Shown here in pieces: positions 8,146 to 17,782 of a DNA stretch of 64,000 nucleotides (position 1 is the first letter of the stretch; each line of letters starts with the position of its first letter). The stretch spans positions 6,641,001 to 6,705,000 of the forward strand of contig NZ_JAUSVK010000001.1 in NCBI RefSeq assembly GCF_030814655.1. Reading direction: 5' to 3'. A program made the translations under genes and the position numbers. Origin of the DNA: Labrys monachus (GTDB lineage: Bacteria > Pseudomonadota > Alphaproteobacteria > Rhizobiales > Labraceae). The notes beneath the pieces were generated by a model, which was not told the DNA's origin, ran no database searches, and saw only the letters and a program-made list of their open reading frames with translations.

Positions 8146-9285
8146 ATGAATGCCAGGAAGGGCTTCGGCCGATCCCTCAGCCGCCGTGCCTTTCTGCGGC
8201 GGTCCGCTTCCCTCGCCAAGGCGGCGGCGCTCGGCGCCGTCGCATCGCCGGCCCTTGTCCGCAGCGCGCGCTCCTCGTCGGGCGAACTCAATTACATGGG
8301 CTGGTCGGGCTATCATTTCGACGAGCTGTTCCGGAAGTTCACCGACAGGACCGGCATCACCATCAATTTCATCGATCAGCCGGACCAGGATTCGATGCTG
8401 GCGCAGGCCCGCCTCGGCGCGCAGACCGCGGCGGCCGACATCGCCGAGCCCAGCATCGACCGCCTGCCGGCCTGGATCGACAACGACCTGCTGCAGCCCT
8501 GGAACGAGGGCAATGTCAGCATCGATGCCTATGACAAGGCGTTCCTGACCCAGAGCGGCATGGTCAATGGCCGGCGCTTCTTCCTGCCGATCGTGTGGGG
8601 AACGGAGGCGCTGACCTATTCGGTCAAGGAGGCGCCGATGGCCTATGGCACGGCGGCGCTGGCGGACCTGTTCGACCCGCGATTCACCGGTAAGGTGACG
8701 CTGCGCGCCCATTCCTCGCTGGCGGCGATGGGCCGCGTGCTGGAGGCGCAGGGCAGGCTGCCGAGGCCCTGGCTCGACAGCTACAAGGACCCGGCCTCGA
8801 TGCGCCAGCTGTGGGACATCGCCCTGGCCGAGGCGGTCAAGCACAAGGCCAATGTCGTGCAGTTCTGGATCGGTGAGAACGACGCGGAGGCGGCCTTCCG
8901 CACCAATGGCTGCACGCTCGGGCTGACCTGGGACGCCACGGGGCAGACCCTCTCCGCCGACGGCTTCGGCTTCATCGCGCCGAAGGAGGGCGCCTTCGGC
9001 TGGCTGCAGGGCTATGTCCTGCTCAAGGCGGCGAGGAATGTCGAGCAGGCGCATGAATGGGCGAGGTTCATCGCCACGCCGGAAGGCTCGGCCGCCTATG
9101 CGACCGCCTTTTCCGCCAATCCGACGGCGAGCGGGGCGATCGATCTCGTCGATGCGAAGATCAAGGATTTCTACCGGAGGGCCTATCCGGCCGACGCGCT
9201 GTCGAAGATCTGGTGGTGGCCGCCGCAACCGACCTGGTTCGTCGCGCTGCGCGGCGAATATGCCGACAAATGGCGCGCGGCGTGA
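8146..9285 (+). CDS. ABC transporter substrate-binding protein, Tat-exported (polyamine type)
   Basis: 379 residues. The N-terminus has a twin-arginine signal (SRRAFLRR followed by a hydrophobic Ala-rich stretch to about residue 45). The mature part resembles spermidine/putrescine-type periplasmic binding proteins (LNYMGWSGYHFDELFRKFTDRTGI, ADIAEPSIDRLPAWI, PIVWGTEALTYS). It is first of four co-directional genes (binding protein, ATPase, two permeases), a complete PotABCD-like importer. The ligand is uncertain: polyamine or a related amine. Confidence 0.85.
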   Translation: MNARKGFGRSLSRRAFLRRSASLAKAAALGAVASPALVRSARSSSGELNYMGWSGYHFDELFRKFTDRTGITINFIDQPDQDSMLAQARLGAQTAAADIAEPSIDRLPAWIDNDLLQPWNEGNVSIDAYDKAFLTQSGMVNGRRFFLPIVWGTEALTYSVKEAPMAYGTAALADLFDPRFTGKVTLRAHSSLAAMGRVLEAQGRLPRPWLDSYKDPASMRQLWDIALAEAVKHKANVVQFWIGENDAEAAFRTNGCTLGLTWDATGQTLSADGFGFIAPKEGAFGWLQGYVLLKAARNVEQAHEWARFIATPEGSAAYATAFSANPTASGAIDLVDAKIKDFYRRAYPADALSKIWWWPPQPTWFVALRGEYADKWRAA

Positions 9286-9313
9286 GGGTGGACTGCCAGA
9301 TGCGGGGGCATGC

Positions 9314-10408
<1,095 letters not shown>

Positions 10409-10413
10409 GGCCC

Positions 10414-11280
10414 ATGGATCGTCTCCTGCGCCGCTACGGCCCGGGGCTGACCACCCTCTTCGTGGCGATGACCGCCTTCTGGCTGCTCGTCCTGGTCGTG
10501 CTGCCCGACATCATCATGGTCGACTATTCGTTCCGCCCCCTCCTGCCGGTGGCGGAGGCGGGTGGGCCGAAGGATGTCTACACCATCGCCAACTACGCCA
10601 CCTTCTTCGTGAGCTGGCTGCATGTCCGGGTGTTCCTGGTCACCGTGCTGGTCTCCTGCGTCGTCACGGCGCTCTGCCTCGCCGCCGCCTATCCGGTGGC
10701 CTATTTCACGGCGAAGTCGGTCTCGGACAGCGCGGCGGCGACGCTTCTCGGCCTGCTCCTGGTGCCGATGCTGGTGAGCGAATTGCTGCGCGCCTTCGCC
10801 TGGAAGATCATCCTCGACTACAAGGGCGTGCTGAACTCGCTGCTCGGCACCGAGATCCGCTGGCTCGCCTCCTATAACGGCATCATCGTCGGGCTCGCCT
10901 ACACCTACATCCTGTTCATGCTGCTGCCGGTGTACAATGCCATCCAGTCGCTCGACACCAGCCAGATCGAAGCGGCGCGGGATCTCGGGGCCTCGCGCTG
11001 GCGCACCCATTGGCGCGTCGTCGTTCCCCACGCCAAGCCGGGCATCGCGGCGGGCTGCGTGATGGTGTTCATGCTGTCGGCCGGCTCGATCCTGGTGCCG
11101 AACCTCCTGGAATCGCCCAATTCCCATTGGTTCACCCAGGTGATCCAGCAATGGTTCTTCGACAGCCAGGACTGGCACGCCGGCTCGGCCTATGCCTTCC
11201 TGCTGCTGGTGCTGTGCACCCTGTTCGTGGCGCTGATGCTGGCGCTGTTCCGCGTCCGCCTGTCCGGCACGGCGAGGTAG
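10414..11280 (+). CDS. ABC transporter permease (PotB-like)
   Basis: 288 residues from ATG 10414. A GTG at 10405, overlapping the ATPase stop as GTGA, is an alternative. About six membrane segments (LTTLFVAMTAFWLLVLVVLPDII first) and the EAA loop IEAARDLGASRWRTHWRVVVPHAKPGI near 190-215 identify an inner-membrane permease of a polyamine/Fe-type importer. Forms the heterodimeric channel with the next gene. Confidence 0.9.
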   Translation: MDRLLRRYGPGLTTLFVAMTAFWLLVLVVLPDIIMVDYSFRPLLPVAEAGGPKDVYTIANYATFFVSWLHVRVFLVTVLVSCVVTALCLAAAYPVAYFTAKSVSDSAAATLLGLLLVPMLVSELLRAFAWKIILDYKGVLNSLLGTEIRWLASYNGIIVGLAYTYILFMLLPVYNAIQSLDTSQIEAARDLGASRWRTHWRVVVPHAKPGIAAGCVMVFMLSAGSILVPNLLESPNSHWFTQVIQQWFFDSQDWHAGSAYAFLLLVLCTLFVALMLALFRVRLSGTAR

Positions 11281-11284
11281 GCGC

Positions 11285-12127
11285 ATGCAGGCCCATCGCA
11301 CCCGGCGCCGCCTCGCCGCCTTCTATGTCGTGCTCTTCTTCCTGTTCCTGCTGCTGCCGCTGGTGGTCACCGCCGGGGCGGCGCTGAACGATTCGGCCTT
11401 TCCCTCGATCCTGCCGTGGAAGGGCTTCACCGGGCACTGGTTCGCCGTGCTGTTCGGCGACGGGAAGATGTGGAACGCCGCCCTCAACACGCTCATCGTG
11501 GCCGCCGCCGTCGTGGCGCTGGCGGTGCCGATCGGTACGGCGGGCGCAATCCTCGTCAACGGCGTCCATCCGCGCCTGCGCCGGGGGCTCTACGGGCTGA
11601 TGATCGCGCCGATCCTGATGCCGGGCATCGTGATCGGCATCGCGACCTTCCTGTTCTGGAACCGTTTCGGCGTCGCGGCGGGCCTGCATCTGTCGGTGCT
11701 CGGCCAGGTGTCCTTCATCGCCTCCTATGCGATGCTGCTGGTGCTGGCGCGGCTGCAGAGCTTCGATCCGGCGCTCGAGGAGGCGGCGCTCGATCTCGGC
11801 GCCTCGCATGCCCGCATGGTCCGGCGCGTCCTCATCCCGCATCTGCGGCCGGCGCTGATCGCCGCCGCCCTGCTCGGCTTCTTCCAGTCGGTGGAGAACT
11901 TCAACGTCACCACCTTCACGGCGGGCGGCGCCCATACGCTGACGACCTATGTCTATTCCCGCACCCGCAGCGGGGCGGATCCCTCGATCAACGCCCTGGC
12001 GCTGATCCTCATCGTCGTCGCCCTCGTCGTCGCCGTCCTCTACGAGACGCGCCGGCGCAACATCCTGCGTCGCCTCGTCCGCGAGAAGGAGATGGCCGGG
12101 CAGGCGGAACGCGCCGGGAAGCGCTGA
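11285..12127 (+). CDS. ABC transporter permease (PotC-like)
   Basis: 280 residues. Begins with a cationic N-terminus and membrane segment (FYVVLFFLFLLLPLVVTAGAAL). The EAA loop is LEEAALDLGASHARMVRRVLIPHLRPAL. Six predicted membrane segments. Starts four bases after the preceding permease stop, so it is translationally close. Last gene of the importer operon; a toxin-antitoxin scar follows. Confidence 0.9.
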   Translation: MQAHRTRRRLAAFYVVLFFLFLLLPLVVTAGAALNDSAFPSILPWKGFTGHWFAVLFGDGKMWNAALNTLIVAAAVVALAVPIGTAGAILVNGVHPRLRRGLYGLMIAPILMPGIVIGIATFLFWNRFGVAAGLHLSVLGQVSFIASYAMLLVLARLQSFDPALEEAALDLGASHARMVRRVLIPHLRPALIAAALLGFFQSVENFNVTTFTAGGAHTLTTYVYSRTRSGADPSINALALILIVVALVVAVLYETRRRNILRRLVREKEMAGQAERAGKR

Positions 12128-12152
12128 TATCAGATATGGAAAAACGATATCA
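12125..12152. promoter_or_regulatory. GATATC-type dyads upstream of the FitA-like remnant
   Basis: TGATATCA (12125-12132) is a perfect palindrome, and GATAT (12133-12137) is inverted as ATATC (12147-12151) nine bases later. This cluster sits 30-55 bases upstream of the antitoxin-like ATG at 12181. FitA/VapB antitoxins autorepress through such dyads, so this is a plausible relict operator. Confidence 0.4.
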
Positions 12153-12180
12153 TCTCTCTGTCGTCGAGAGGGTGGAACCC

Positions 12181-12436
12181 ATGGCTTCCGTCACGATCCG
12201 AAATCTTCCGGATGAGGTGCATCGCGCCATCAGGGTGCAGGCTGCGCGGCATGGGCGCAGCACGGAGGCCGAATGCCGCGATCATGGGCCGCGCCCGCGC
12301 GAACGGCCACGCTGTTTCCTTCGCCGACGGCCAGATCGCGGCCATCGCGGCCGTTCACGGCTTTGCTGTCGCGACCCGCGACACGGCGCCATTCGTCGCC
12401 GCCGGCGTGCCCGTCATCGATCCCTGGCTCGCATGA
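12181..12436 (+). pseudogene. FitAB/VapBC-type toxin-antitoxin deletion scar
   Basis: From 12181 the frame encodes MASVTIRNLPDEVHRAIRVQ and continues AARHGRSTEAE, the ribbon-helix-helix N-terminus of a FitA-type antitoxin. After about 12273 that similarity stops. A different frame then encodes AAIMGRARANGHAVSFADGQ, IAAIAAVHGFAVATRD and VPVIDPWLA, ending at TGA 12434-12436; this is the C-terminal third of a PIN-domain FitB/VapC toxin (ADxQIAAIA motif). The antitoxin C-terminus and the toxin N-terminus with most catalytic acids are missing. One internal deletion explains this. No active toxin is expected. Confidence 0.75.
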
Positions 12437-12442
12437 TGGGGA

Positions 12443-12748
12443 TTACGCTCCCATCGTCGCCGCGATCCTGTCCATGGCGCGGGCAAGCTTGAGGTCGAGC
12501 TCGGTCAGCCCGCCGGCATCGTGGGTGGCGAGGACGACGTCGACGGTCTTGTAGACGTTGGACCATTCGGGGTGATGGTCCATCTTCTCGGCCGTGAGCG
12601 CGGCCCGGGCCATGAAGCCGAAGGCCTCGTTGAAATTGCGGAAGGTGAAGCGGCGCTGCAGGGCTTCGCGGCCCTCGGCCATCGTCCATTGCGGAAGTTC
12701 GGCGAGCGCCGCGCGGCGCTGGTCGTCGGTGAGTCGGGGCTGGGGCAT
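12443..12748 (-). CDS. phhB: 4a-hydroxytetrahydrobiopterin dehydratase
   Basis: 101 residues. Pterin-4a-carbinolamine dehydratase, which regenerates pterin cofactor after aromatic amino acid hydroxylation. The family signature [20 protein letters not shown] followed by ATHDAGGLT spans about 54-83, including the HHP and TH motif residues. Length is normal. ATG at 12748 was chosen; the frame is open further upstream into thpR. No aromatic hydroxylase gene is nearby. Confidence 0.92.
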   Translation of the reverse strand: MPQPRLTDDQRRAALAELPQWTMAEGREALQRRFTFRNFNEAFGFMARAALTAEKMDHHPEWSNVYKTVDVVLATHDAGGLTELDLKLARAMDRIAATMGA

Positions 12749-12758
12749 GGCGTTCCTC

Positions 12759-13319
12759 TCAACGCTGCGCCGCGATCCTGCGCGGCTGCTGCAGGTCGTA
12801 GGCTTCCTCGACGATATAGGGACCGCCGCCGACCGAATCACGGGAGGAGTAGAGAACGAAGCGATCGGCGGTGAAGGAAAGCCGGCCGCCGCCGCGCAAA
12901 GCGAGCCAATCGGCGGTCAGCCTCGCCGTCGCCTCGGAACGCAGCCGCGCCAGCGTGATGTGCGGGGTGTATTGCCGGTTCTCCACGGGCACGCCGAGCC
13001 GGCGCAGCAGGCGTTCCTGCACCGCCTGCAATTCCATCAGCGCCGGCGAGGGCAGGACACGGGCATAGACCGATTTCGGCCGGGCGCCCCCGAAGGCGTC
13101 GAGGCCCTGCACCGTGACCTCGAAGCTCGGGCGGCGCACGCCGTCGAGCGCCTCGGCGATATCGCGCGCGAGGGCGTCGTCGATGTCGCCGATGAAGGAC
13201 AGGGTGATGTGGTAGTTGCCGACATCGATCCAGCGAGCGCCGGGCAGTCCGCCCCGCAGGGCGGATAGGGTCATCCCGACGAGGGGAGGGACTTCGAGAG
13301 CCGTGAACAGGCGAGGCAT
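12759..13319 (-). CDS. thpR: RNA 2',3'-cyclic phosphodiesterase (2H family)
   Basis: 186 residues. Two HxTx motifs of the 2H phosphoesterase fold are visible: [10 protein letters not shown] near 42 and YTPHITLAR near 131. N-terminal [11 protein letters not shown] matches the LigT/ThpR start. The gene precedes phhB on the same strand with a 10-base gap. Family members open or ligate 2',3'-cyclic phosphate RNA ends; the in vivo substrate is unclear. Confidence 0.9.
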   Translation of the reverse strand: MPRLFTALEVPPLVGMTLSALRGGLPGARWIDVGNYHITLSFIGDIDDALARDIAEALDGVRRPSFEVTVQGLDAFGGARPKSVYARVLPSPALMELQAVQERLLRRLGVPVENRQYTPHITLARLRSEATARLTADWLALRGGGRLSFTADRFVLYSSRDSVGGGPYIVEEAYDLQQPRRIAAQR

Positions 13320-13454
13320 GGAAACATCCGATGCGATCGTCTCAGATGCACGGAGTCTAGAAGCCTTTTCGGCCGAGGTGAAACGACAAAGCAGCGCAGG
13401 CGGGGAGCGCCGCGGATTTTTCTGCGGAAAAGTCGGCGGGAGCGTCCGCTCCGA

Positions 13455-14501
13455 TCAAGGCGCGGGATTCATGTGGAGCTGGTGGATGGCGCCGATGCGC
13501 GCTTCGAGATCCGTCGAGATCGTCACGTTGATCGATCCGATCGCCGTCTTCAGCTGGGCCATGGTGGTGGCGCCGATGATGTTGGCGGTCAGGAAGGGCC
13601 GGGTGTTGACGAAGGCGAGCGCCATCTGCGCGGGATCCAGGCCGTATTCCTGGGCCAAAGCGACATAGGCGTCGATGGCGATGTCCGCCCCGGGCTTCTC
13701 GTAGCGCTGCAGGCGGTTGAACAGGGCCTTGCGGGAGCCGGCGGGCAGGGCGCCGTTGCGGTACTTGCCGGTGAGATAGCCCTGGGCGAGCGGCGAATAG
13801 GCGAGAAGGCCCACTTGCTCGCGCATGGCGATCTCGGCCAGCGCCGTCTCGAAGGTGCGGTTGACCAGCGAATAGGCGTTCTGGATCGACTGCATGCGGG
13901 CGAGCCCGAGCGTGTCGCTCGCGGCGAGGAAGCGCATCGTCCCCCAGGCGCTCTCGTTGGAGAGGCCGATCCAGCGCACCTTGCCGGCCTTGACGAAACC
14001 GTCGAGCACTTCGATCTGTTCGACGATGCTGGTGGTCTCGTCTTCCGGATGGGGCTGGAAGGCGGTGGGATTGGAGCCCCACGTCATCGGGCGCTCGGGC
14101 CAGTGGATCTGGTAGAGATCGATATGGTCGGTCTGCAGCCGACGGAGGCTGCCCTCCAGCGCCTGCGTCATCTGGGCCCGGTTGAGATGGACCGGCTCGT
14201 TGTTGCCGCGCAGGAAGGTGAAGGGCGTCGGCCCCGCGACCTTGGAGGCGAGGATCACCTTGCTGCGGGTGCCCCGCGCCTTGAACCATTCGCCGATGAT
14301 GCGCTCGGTCGATCCGGTCGTCTCCGCCCGCGGCGGCACGGAATAGAGCTCGGCGGTGTCGAAGAAATTGATGCCCTGCTCCAGGGCGTAATCCATCTGC
14401 TCGAACCCCTCGGTCTGGGTGTTCTGCTCGCCGAACGTCATGGTGCCCAGGCAGATGACGGAAACGTCCTGGCCGGTGCGGCCGAGCTTATGAAATTTCA
14501 T
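13455..14501 (-). CDS. NADP(H)-dependent aldo/keto reductase (Tas-like)
   Basis: 348 residues. An AKR TIM barrel with the catalytic residues visible: Asp and Tyr in NFFDTAELYS, Lys in VILASKVAG, His in YQIHWPER. The Tas-subfamily start MKFHKLGRTGQDVSVICLGT and TMTFGEQNTQ are present. The NADP-binding tail includes IGATTMAQLKTAI. Monocistronic by layout. Substrate is unknown. Confidence 0.9.
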   Translation of the reverse strand: MKFHKLGRTGQDVSVICLGTMTFGEQNTQTEGFEQMDYALEQGINFFDTAELYSVPPRAETTGSTERIIGEWFKARGTRSKVILASKVAGPTPFTFLRGNNEPVHLNRAQMTQALEGSLRRLQTDHIDLYQIHWPERPMTWGSNPTAFQPHPEDETTSIVEQIEVLDGFVKAGKVRWIGLSNESAWGTMRFLAASDTLGLARMQSIQNAYSLVNRTFETALAEIAMREQVGLLAYSPLAQGYLTGKYRNGALPAGSRKALFNRLQRYEKPGADIAIDAYVALAQEYGLDPAQMALAFVNTRPFLTANIIGATTMAQLKTAIGSINVTISTDLEARIGAIHQLHMNPAP

Positions 14502-14683
14502 GAAAATCGTCCGATCGAGAGGCTGCCTGTTTGGCCCATTCCAAGCCCGCTTGGCAAGTCCTTCGAGCCTGATCGAACAAGCGCCCCAAGAGGTTCTGCC
14601 TTCGGCCGGCAGGGGCGGGAAGCGCGAAGACGCTGCAAGCAAAGCGCGGGCGAAGAAAGACGTCGGCGGAAGCCCATCCTGCT

Positions 14684-15457
14684 TCAGCGATGGAACAGGC
14701 CGGGCGGCATGCCGAAATGCCGGCGGAACATGGCGGTGAAGGCGCTCTGGCTGGCATAGCCGCTGTCGAGCGCGACCTCGACGATGCGCTCGCCCTTCGC
14801 CAGCCTTTCGAGCGCGCCGAGAAGCCGGGCCTGCTGGCGCCACTGGCCGAAGGTCAGGCCGGTCTCCTTGGGGAACAGACGATGGAGCGTCTTGGGCGTG
14901 ACGCCGAGCCGGCTCGCCCATTGTCCGGCCGTCGCCTCGTCGCCGGGCCGGGCGGCGAGCGCCTCGCAGACGGTCCGCACGCGGCGGTCGCGCGGCATCG
15001 GCAGGTGCAGCGGCAGCACGTCGCGTCCCTGCAACTCGTCGAGCAGCAGCTGCATCAGGCGCTCGTCGCGTCCGCCGGGCGCGTAGTCGGGGGGGATGCC
15101 GACGGCGGCGACGATCAGTTCGCGCAACAGCGGCGAGACGGCGACGACGCAGCTCGCCGCAGGCAGGAAGGCGGAGGCGTCGGGATCGACGAAGACGGTG
15201 CGGATCTTCACGTCGCCGCACATCCGCACCTCGTGCTCGATACCCGCCGTCAGCCAGACCGCGCGGTTGGGCGGGACGACCCAGATGCCGACGGCAGATC
15301 GCACGATCATCACGCCCTGGATGGCATGGAGGAGCTGGGCGCGCGGATGGGCGTGCAGGCCTGTGGAGGTGCCGTCGGGATAGTCGACCTCCATCGCCGC
15401 CAGCGGCCGCGGCGTCGCATGATAGGCGAGGTGACGGGTGGTGCGTTCGTGCAGCAT
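14684..15457 (-). CDS. AraC-family transcriptional regulator with N-terminal cupin
   Basis: 257 residues. An N-terminal cupin (HAHPRAQLLHAIQGVMIVRS, WVVPPNRAVWLTAG) precedes a C-terminal double helix-turn-helix (ASRLGVTPKTLHRLFPKETG and VALDSGYASQSAFTAMFRRHFG). It resembles the NimR/YdeC-type regulators that sit divergently beside an exporter. Here the divergent neighbour is an EamA transporter, the likely target. Confidence 0.88.
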   Translation of the reverse strand: MLHERTTRHLAYHATPRPLAAMEVDYPDGTSTGLHAHPRAQLLHAIQGVMIVRSAVGIWVVPPNRAVWLTAGIEHEVRMCGDVKIRTVFVDPDASAFLPAASCVVAVSPLLRELIVAAVGIPPDYAPGGRDERLMQLLLDELQGRDVLPLHLPMPRDRRVRTVCEALAARPGDEATAGQWASRLGVTPKTLHRLFPKETGLTFGQWRQQARLLGALERLAKGERIVEVALDSGYASQSAFTAMFRRHFGMPPGLFHR

Positions 15458-15551
15458 GTCCCAAACTCGATAGCCACTGTTATTCTAGCGTGAGACGGAC
15501 AGGCGCGGAAGAGGGCATGGATGAGACTTCCTCCAACGCGATGCCTCCTCG

Positions 15552-16466
15552 ATGTCCCCGAAACGGTTCTCCTTCCTCTATCCCCTTGCCGCCATCGTGC
15601 TGTGGGCCGGCAACGTCATCGCCTCGCGCCTCTCGGCCGAGACGATCGGCCCCCAGGCGATCACCTTCTATCGCCTGCTCCTCGCCGTCCTGCTGATGAG
15701 CCTGTTCGTCGCCGGACCGGCCTGGCGCAACCGTGCCGCGATCTGGCCTCGGCTGGGCCAGTTCGCCATCCTCGGCTTCCTGGCCATGTGCCTGTTCCAG
15801 AGCCTGTCCTACCTGGCGGCGCAGACGACGACCGCCACCAACATGGCGGTGTTCACCGCGCTCTCCCCGCTGCTGACGGTGGCGCTCGGCGCCGTTCTCC
15901 TCGGCGAGCCCCCGACGGCGGGCACGATCGGCGGCGGCGTGCTCGCCTTCGCCGGCCTCGCCTATCTCGTCGGTGGGGGCAGCCCGCAGGCCCTGCTGGC
16001 CGGCGGCGTCCATCCCGGTGATGCGCTGATGCTGGCGGCCGCGCTCGTCTATGCCCTCTACAGCGTGCTCCTGAAGCGCTGGCGCCTGCCGGTTCCCGGT
16101 TGGCAGTCGACCTATATGCAGGCGCTCTGCGCCCTGGCGGTGATGTTTCCGGCCTTCCTGGCAACGCCTGCGCCGCTCAGGGCCCTCAACGCCGAGACGC
16201 TGCCGCTGATCGCCTATGCCGGCGGCCTGGCCTCGGTGGTGCTGCCGTTCCTGTGGATCCGCGGCGTCGAACGCCTCGGCCCGAGCCGCTGCGCGATCTT
16301 CATGAATCTCCTGCCGGTGCTCACCGCGGCGGCGGCGATCGTGATGCTGGGCGAGCCGGTCCGGCCCTACCATGTGATCGGCGGCGGCCTGGTTCTGGCG
16401 GGGGTCGCCGTGGCCCAGACGGTGCGGCGGCCCCTGCCGGGCATGCGGCCCGCGCCGCGCACGTGA
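15552..16466 (+). CDS. EamA/DMT-family transporter
   Basis: 304 residues with about ten membrane segments in two EamA repeats (AAIVLWAGNVIASRLSAETIGPQAITFYR in the first; AAALVYALYSVLLKRWRLP beginning the second). Inner-membrane exporter of small metabolites. It is divergent from the AraC regulator across 94 bases. The substrate cannot be told from sequence. The ATG at 15552 lies well after the promoter region. Confidence 0.88.
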   Translation: MSPKRFSFLYPLAAIVLWAGNVIASRLSAETIGPQAITFYRLLLAVLLMSLFVAGPAWRNRAAIWPRLGQFAILGFLAMCLFQSLSYLAAQTTTATNMAVFTALSPLLTVALGAVLLGEPPTAGTIGGGVLAFAGLAYLVGGGSPQALLAGGVHPGDALMLAAALVYALYSVLLKRWRLPVPGWQSTYMQALCALAVMFPAFLATPAPLRALNAETLPLIAYAGGLASVVLPFLWIRGVERLGPSRCAIFMNLLPVLTAAAAIVMLGEPVRPYHVIGGGLVLAGVAVAQTVRRPLPGMRPAPRT

Positions 16467-16517
16467 GGCTTCGGCGCCTTCCTTGCGCCTTCGCCCTCCT
16501 CCGCCAGTGCCGGGGCG

Positions 16518-17702
16518 TCACGCCAGCTGGAAGCGCTCGAAGCGATGCAGCGCTTCCTCGATCGGCGCCTTGTGCAGGGCGGCATCGCCCTTGCCGACCC
16601 AGCTCCATCGCTGGATCAGCAGCGCCCGCCCGGCGCGGTCCGTCTTGATGTCGATGGCGGCGACGACCTCGTCGCCCACCAGCACCGGCAGGGCGAAATA
16701 GCCGAGGACGCGCTTTTCCCTGGGCACATAGGCCTCGAAGAGATGGTCATAGCCGAAGAACAGCCTGAGCCGCTTGCGCTGGATGATCAGGGGATCGAAG
16801 GGCGAGAGGATATGCACGCCTTCGGCCGGCGCCGCCGGCAGGGTGTCGAGCGTGCGCGGCTCGGCCCAGTGCTCGGTCTTGCCGGCTCCTTCGACCGCGA
16901 CGGCGACGAGCTGCCGGCGGCGCATCCGCGCCTCGATCACCTGCCGCACCGCCGGCTTGCGCCCGGCATCGAGATGGCAGATCGAATCGAGGCTCACCAC
17001 CCCCTGCGCGCGCAGCGCCCGGTCGACGAGATAGTCGAGCGTCTGGCGCTCGGTCGCCGGCTTCGGCCGCTCGTTCCAGCCGAAATGGCGCTCCATCAGC
17101 TCATAGGTCTTCAGCATGCCCTGCCGGCCGCTGACGGTCAGCACGCCGGTGTAGAAGGCGAATTGCAGGGCGCGCTTGGAAGGCTTGCGGCTCGCCCAGG
17201 CATGGTCCTTCTCGACAAGCACGTCGTCCTCGATGTCGCGGATGGTGAGCGGCCCGCCGTCGCGCACGAGGGTGAGCACCTTCTTCAGGTCCGCCTTGGT
17301 CACCGAGGCGAACCAGTCGCTCGGCACGGCGCGGTGCTGCTTCATGTCGGCGAGGAAGAAGCGCAGATCCGGGGTCGGGATATAGGCGAGCGCATGCGTC
17401 CAATATTCGAACACGCTCTTGTCCGCCGACTGGGCCTGGACGAGGTGCTCGCGCCGATAGTCCGGAATGCGGCTCCAGAGGATGTGGTGGTGGCAGCGTT
17501 CGATCACGTTGATGGTGTCGATCTGCACATAGCCCAGATGCTCCACGGCAAGGGGCGTCGCCTCCGGCCCGTTGCCGAAGGGGGCGGGCATGTCGAGGCG
17601 CTGGGCGCCGAGCCAGAGGCGGCGGGCCTCGGCCGTGGAGAGGGAAGCGGGTTTGGAGGGCGCTTTCGGCATCGGGCGAATCGGTGTGTTGGCGGGCGTC
17701 AT
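16518..17702 (-). CDS. winged-helix protein of the YcaQ/AlkX-like family
   Basis: 394 residues from ATG 17702 (or 384 from ATG 17672). Family stretches: LSTAEARRLWLGAQRL, VEHLGYVQIDTINVIERCHHHILWSRI, FEYWTHALAYIP and LSPFDPLIIQRKRL. YcaQ of E. coli is a DNA glycosylase that unhooks interstrand crosslinks, with a QxQ or related catalytic motif; here VQIDTINV occupies that position. Unrelated in function to YcaO despite the similar name. Co-directional with the upstream alcohol dehydrogenase. Confidence 0.82.
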   Translation of the reverse strand: MTPANTPIRPMPKAPSKPASLSTAEARRLWLGAQRLDMPAPFGNGPEATPLAVEHLGYVQIDTINVIERCHHHILWSRIPDYRREHLVQAQSADKSVFEYWTHALAYIPTPDLRFFLADMKQHRAVPSDWFASVTKADLKKVLTLVRDGGPLTIRDIEDDVLVEKDHAWASRKPSKRALQFAFYTGVLTVSGRQGMLKTYELMERHFGWNERPKPATERQTLDYLVDRALRAQGVVSLDSICHLDAGRKPAVRQVIEARMRRRQLVAVAVEGAGKTEHWAEPRTLDTLPAAPAEGVHILSPFDPLIIQRKRLRLFFGYDHLFEAYVPREKRVLGYFALPVLVGDEVVAAIDIKTDRAGRALLIQRWSWVGKGDAALHKAPIEEALHRFERFQLA

Positions 17703-17746
17703 GCCGGCGGAGGAAGAAGGCCGGTCAGCGGAGCGGCACGCCGGTG

Positions 17747-17766
17747 GGCGGGTCCCCCGACCCGCC
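17747..17766. terminator. GC-rich hairpin between dehydrogenase and YcaQ-like gene
   Basis: GGCGGGT-cccccg-ACCCGCC forms a perfect 7-bp stem with 6-base loop just beyond the 3' end of the alcohol dehydrogenase. There is no clear T tract on the minus strand, so it may be an mRNA 3' stabiliser or an imperfect terminator. Confidence 0.3.
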
Positions 17767-17782
17767 TCTTCCGCGGGGTGAC

